From Bacillus pumilus (GTDB lineage Bacteria > Bacillota > Bacilli > Bacillales > Bacillaceae): DNA of 64,000 bases. The notes under the pieces were generated by a model. The model searched no databases and was not told where the DNA came from. It saw only the letters and a list, made by a program, of their open reading frames with translations. The position numbers were made by a program, and so were the translations under genes. Of the stretch, positions 62,031 through 64,000 are shown piece after piece; within the stretch, counting starts at the first letter, position 1, and each line of letters opens with the position of its first letter. The stretch is taken from contig NZ_LT906438.1 of assembly GCF_900186955.1 (NCBI RefSeq), positions 2,976,001 through 3,040,000 of the forward strand, written 5' to 3'.

Positions 62031-62531
62031 ATGCCGCATCATCATGAGATGAACGAAGTAGAAAAAACAGCAAGACGCCGTTTACAAGAACGAGGCGTAT
62101 CCATTCAAGATATAGCAGACCTTGTCTACTTTTTACAGGAAAAATATCATCCTGGCTTAGACATGACAGAATGCATCCACAATGTGGAGCGTGTCATCGC
62201 AAAACGAGAAGTCCAAAATGCGATATTAACTGGCGTCGAACTAGACGTACTCGCCGAGCAAAAAAAACTGACCGAGCCGCTTCAGTCTATTCTAGAAACA
62301 GACGAAAGCCTGTATGGTGTTGATGAAATTTTATCGTTTGCTATCGTCAATATTTATGGTTCGATCGGCTTTACGAATTACGGATATATCGATAAAGAAA
62401 AACCAGGAATTCTCGGGATACTCAACGATAAATCCACAGGGGAGTGCCACACCTTTTTAGATGACATTGTCGGCGCCATTGCTGCTGCAGCATCAAGCAG
62501 ACTGGCACATAGTGCGAGAAATGTGGAATAA
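62031..62531 (+). CDS. yutG: Phosphatidylglycerophosphatase A-family protein YutG
   Basis: A 166-residue PgpA-like protein (B. subtilis 164). The conserved regions are IQDIADLVYFLQEKYHPGLD near 24, VELDVLAEQKKL near 70 and SIGFTNYGYIDKEKPGIL near 110. It may dephosphorylate phosphatidylglycerol phosphate or a related compound; it has no obvious membrane helix, unlike E. coli PgpA. GTGAGG precedes ATG 62031. Confidence 0.85.
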   Translation: MPHHHEMNEVEKTARRRLQERGVSIQDIADLVYFLQEKYHPGLDMTECIHNVERVIAKREVQNAILTGVELDVLAEQKKLTEPLQSILETDESLYGVDEILSFAIVNIYGSIGFTNYGYIDKEKPGILGILNDKSTGECHTFLDDIVGAIAAAASSRLAHSARNVE

Positions 62532-62535
62532 AGCA

Positions 62536-62573
62536 AAAAAGAGGACGCGCGCATAACGCTTGTCCTCTTTTTT
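62536..62573. terminator. Shared terminator of yutG and yutF
   Basis: AAAAAGAGGAC / GTCCTCTTTTTTT hairpin between converging genes. Confidence 0.9.
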
Positions 62574-63343
62574 TATGATAATCGTTCAATCCACTCTGAT
62601 AATGAATCAATGACATAGGTTGGCTGTTTGTCATATTTCTGAAGCAGCTCTTTTGTTGTCACGCCTGTATGAACGAGTAATGTGTCCATTCCTGCATTCA
62701 TCCCTGCCATAATATCCGTATCATAGTTATCGCCCACCATGAGCGTCTCAGACACATCGGTCCCGAGCACCCGCATGGCTTGTTCCATGATGATGGATTC
62801 TGGTTTTCCGATAAATGTTGGCTGGACTGTAGTGGTGACGGTTAATACAGATGTTAACGAGCCGTTGCCTGGCAAAAGCCCTCTTTCTGTTGGAATGGCA
62901 ATGTCTCCATTTGTTGAAACAAATTGTGCGCCTTGACGGATGGCAATCGCACCGACTGCGAATTTTTCATATGTAATGTCGCGGTCAATTCCAACAACAA
63001 CGAAATCAGCGTCTTCCTGACCAAACGTCAGCCCTTTTTCTTCAATGGCCTGCTTGATTCCTTCTTCACCGATGACGTAAACAGACGCGTCTTTCTTTTG
63101 TTCGGCAATATAATTGGCTGTTGCCATACTTGTTGTAAAGACTTGTTCTTCTGTTGCTGGGATATTGAATGAAACAAGTTTTTCTGCTACCTGCTTTGGC
63201 GTGCGTGACGAGTTATTCGTGACAAACAAGTAGGGAATGTTTAGCTCATTTAACTTTTGAACAAATTGACCTGCTTCTTCGATCTTTTCTGTTCCTTTAT
63301 ACATGGTTCCGTCTAAATCAATTAAATAGCCTTTGTATTTCAT
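62573..63343 (-). CDS. yutF: HAD-superfamily IIA phosphatase YutF (NagD family)
   Basis: A 256-residue phosphatase, same length as B. subtilis YutF. Motif I is YLIDLDGTMYKG (Asp9 nucleophile), motif II FVTNNSSRTPKQV near 42, motif III with Lys in FIGKPESIIMEQA near 180 and motif IV MVGDNYDTDIMAGMNAG near 203. NagD-type members cleave nucleotide or sugar phosphates. ATG 63343 is preferred over GTG 63352, which is too near GGAG. Confidence 0.92.
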   Translation of the reverse strand: MKYKGYLIDLDGTMYKGTEKIEEAGQFVQKLNELNIPYLFVTNNSSRTPKQVAEKLVSFNIPATEEQVFTTSMATANYIAEQKKDASVYVIGEEGIKQAIEEKGLTFGQEDADFVVVGIDRDITYEKFAVGAIAIRQGAQFVSTNGDIAIPTERGLLPGNGSLTSVLTVTTTVQPTFIGKPESIIMEQAMRVLGTDVSETLMVGDNYDTDIMAGMNAGMDTLLVHTGVTTKELLQKYDKQPTYVIDSLSEWIERLS

Positions 63344-63364
63344 GATGTTCACAACTCCAATGGA

Positions 63365-63799
63365 TTATTTAAACGCTGATACTGGGCCTAGCTCCTGCTC
63401 TAAGTAGGTACGGATGCGGTTTGGGAAAACCTGTAGCGCATGCTCAACCTCGCTGATCACCTGCAGCAAGTCGTGATGAACCACTTCTTGGTATTGCTGT
63501 ACAAGTGTTTTGCGGCACGAGACAAGCTTTTTCAGCTGACTGCCTTCCTCTTCTGGTACAACCTTTTCATCAACAAGAATATCCATGATGTCATCATAGC
63601 TTCCTGGATCACGCATAATAAAGCCATCAATCATGTCATTGCCCGTATCAAGAATACATTCGACGAGCAAATGGACAATTCGTTCCAGCGCTTTTTTCTC
63701 TAGTGGACTTGTCCATGTTTGATGACTGCGCATCAACTCATATTGCACCTCGAAAAAACGTAATGTCTCTTCAATTTTTTTTCTGTCTACGAAATACAT
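63365..63799 (-). CDS. yutE: HepT-like protein YutE (DUF86)
   Basis: A 144-residue all-helical protein, same length as B. subtilis YutE. The conserved section is HLLVECILDTGNDMIDGFIM, then RDPGSYDDIMDILVDE (about 47-82). It is related to HepT nucleases, but the Rx4-6H motif of active HepT is not clear: only RKTLVQQYQEVVHHD (near 96) is similar. Two adjacent ATGs (63802, 63799) follow AAAGGGGAG. No MNT partner gene is beside it. Confidence 0.85.
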   Translation of the reverse strand: MYFVDRKKIEETLRFFEVQYELMRSHQTWTSPLEKKALERIVHLLVECILDTGNDMIDGFIMRDPGSYDDIMDILVDEKVVPEEEGSQLKKLVSCRKTLVQQYQEVVHHDLLQVISEVEHALQVFPNRIRTYLEQELGPVSAFK

Positions 63800-63818
63800 C
63801 ATGACGCTCCCCTTTGCG

Positions 63819-64000
63819 TTATTTTCTGATTCGTTTTAAGACAAAATAGGCACAGCCGAAATTACAGTATTCATAAATGTATTCATCGAGTGTGCTGATT
63901 TTTGTATCAAATGTGGCCTTTTGGTTTTGGTCATCAAAGAACCCCTTCAATCTCAGCTGATTGTAGCCCCAGTCCCCCACAATATAATCGTACTTATTTA
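63819..64000 (-). CDS. yutD: YutD family protein, C-terminal part
   Basis: The minus-strand frame is open from the window edge to TAA at 63821-63819. It encodes about 60 residues with the YutD (DUF1027) sequence YDYIVGDWGYNQLRLKGFF and STLDEYIYEYCNFGCAYFVL. The start lies outside the window. Conserved in Firmicutes; function unknown. It would be transcribed ahead of yutE and yutF. Confidence 0.88.
   Translation of the reverse strand, partial: NKYDYIVGDWGYNQLRLKGFFDDQNQKATFDTKISTLDEYIYEYCNFGCAYFVLKRIRK

Noticed and set aside
63365..63799. yutE as the toxin of a HepT/MNT toxin-antitoxin pair
   Set aside because: No nucleotidyltransferase partner gene is adjacent and the HepT catalytic motif is unclear; it is a conserved housekeeping neighbour in B. 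subtilis.

Overview
The window is ordinary Bacillus chromosome. Gene order and protein lengths follow the Bacillus subtilis segment from the nucleoside transporter nupPQ through maeN, mrp, comA/comP/comX/comQ/degQ, pncB/pncA, the yuk/yue type VII secretion operon, ald, bioY, the yui/yum block and sufA/dapF to hom-thrC-thrB and yutH-yutD. Differences from B. subtilis suggest the B. pumilus group (pumilus, safensis or altitudinis): no dhb cluster between ald and bioY, a spo0M homologue in that interval, a 965-residue YueB, and several inserted genes. The species call is inference; no rRNA, tRNA, CRISPR array, insertion sequence or prophage was seen.

Layout. 1-3050: end of a guanosine ABC importer, the malate symporter maeN, small yufS. 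3268-9044: seven-gene mrpABCDEFG Na+/H+ antiporter operon with overlapping or near-touching genes. 9152-13957 (minus strand): menI-like thioesterase and the quorum-sensing locus comA, comP, comX, comQ, then degQ. 14463-19000: yuzC, the EAL/HDOD protein yuxH, and a yueH-yueI-pncA-pncB NAD salvage operon. 19092-24316: two tandem GerPF-like genes, a membrane permease, yuzF, an extra secreted lipase, an HD protein and a short-chain dehydrogenase that appears to start at ATT. 24416-34268: the yukE-yukD-yukC-yukB-yueB-yueC type VII secretion operon. 34673-41828: adeR, ald, bioY under a biotin operator, spo0M, yuiF and an aminopeptidase. 42154-46933: yuiD, yuiC, yuiB, the 41-residue yuiA, a type II NADH dehydrogenase and the ferredoxin reductase yumC. 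47129-49428: an accessory, AT-rich patch with a secreted protein, a MerR/TipAS regulator and a DUF2268 metalloprotease-like protein. 49582-64000: sufA, dapF, yuzB, yutJ, a tiny WYL-type gene, yuzD, yutI, yuxL, hom-thrC-thrB, an extra 2-hydroxyacid dehydrogenase, yutH, yutG, yutF, yutE and the end of yutD.

How the parts work together. Mrp exports Na+ using the proton gradient and MaeN imports malate with Na+. ComQ modifies ComX, which is sensed by ComP, which phosphorylates ComA; degQ lies next to ComA-box-like sequence and so links quorum sensing to DegU. YukE is the WXG100 substrate of the secretion machine encoded behind it. AdeR is the expected activator of ald.

The most unusual observations are: (1) two copies of a ~124 bp, self-complementary repeat (53893-54016 and 56186-56308), each bracketed by near-identical copies of the local hairpin, one of which carries a fossil of the thrB 3' end; (2) a 76-codon WYL-domain gene whose promoter has a LexA box in the spacer and a second box upstream, suggesting an SOS-induced stand-alone WYL protein; (3) a MerR/TipAS plus DUF2268 gene pair behind a promoter with the 19 bp spacer typical of MerR activation; (4) a 21 bp perfect inverted repeat spanning the stop codon of an unknown secreted protein; (5) the ATT start of yueD.
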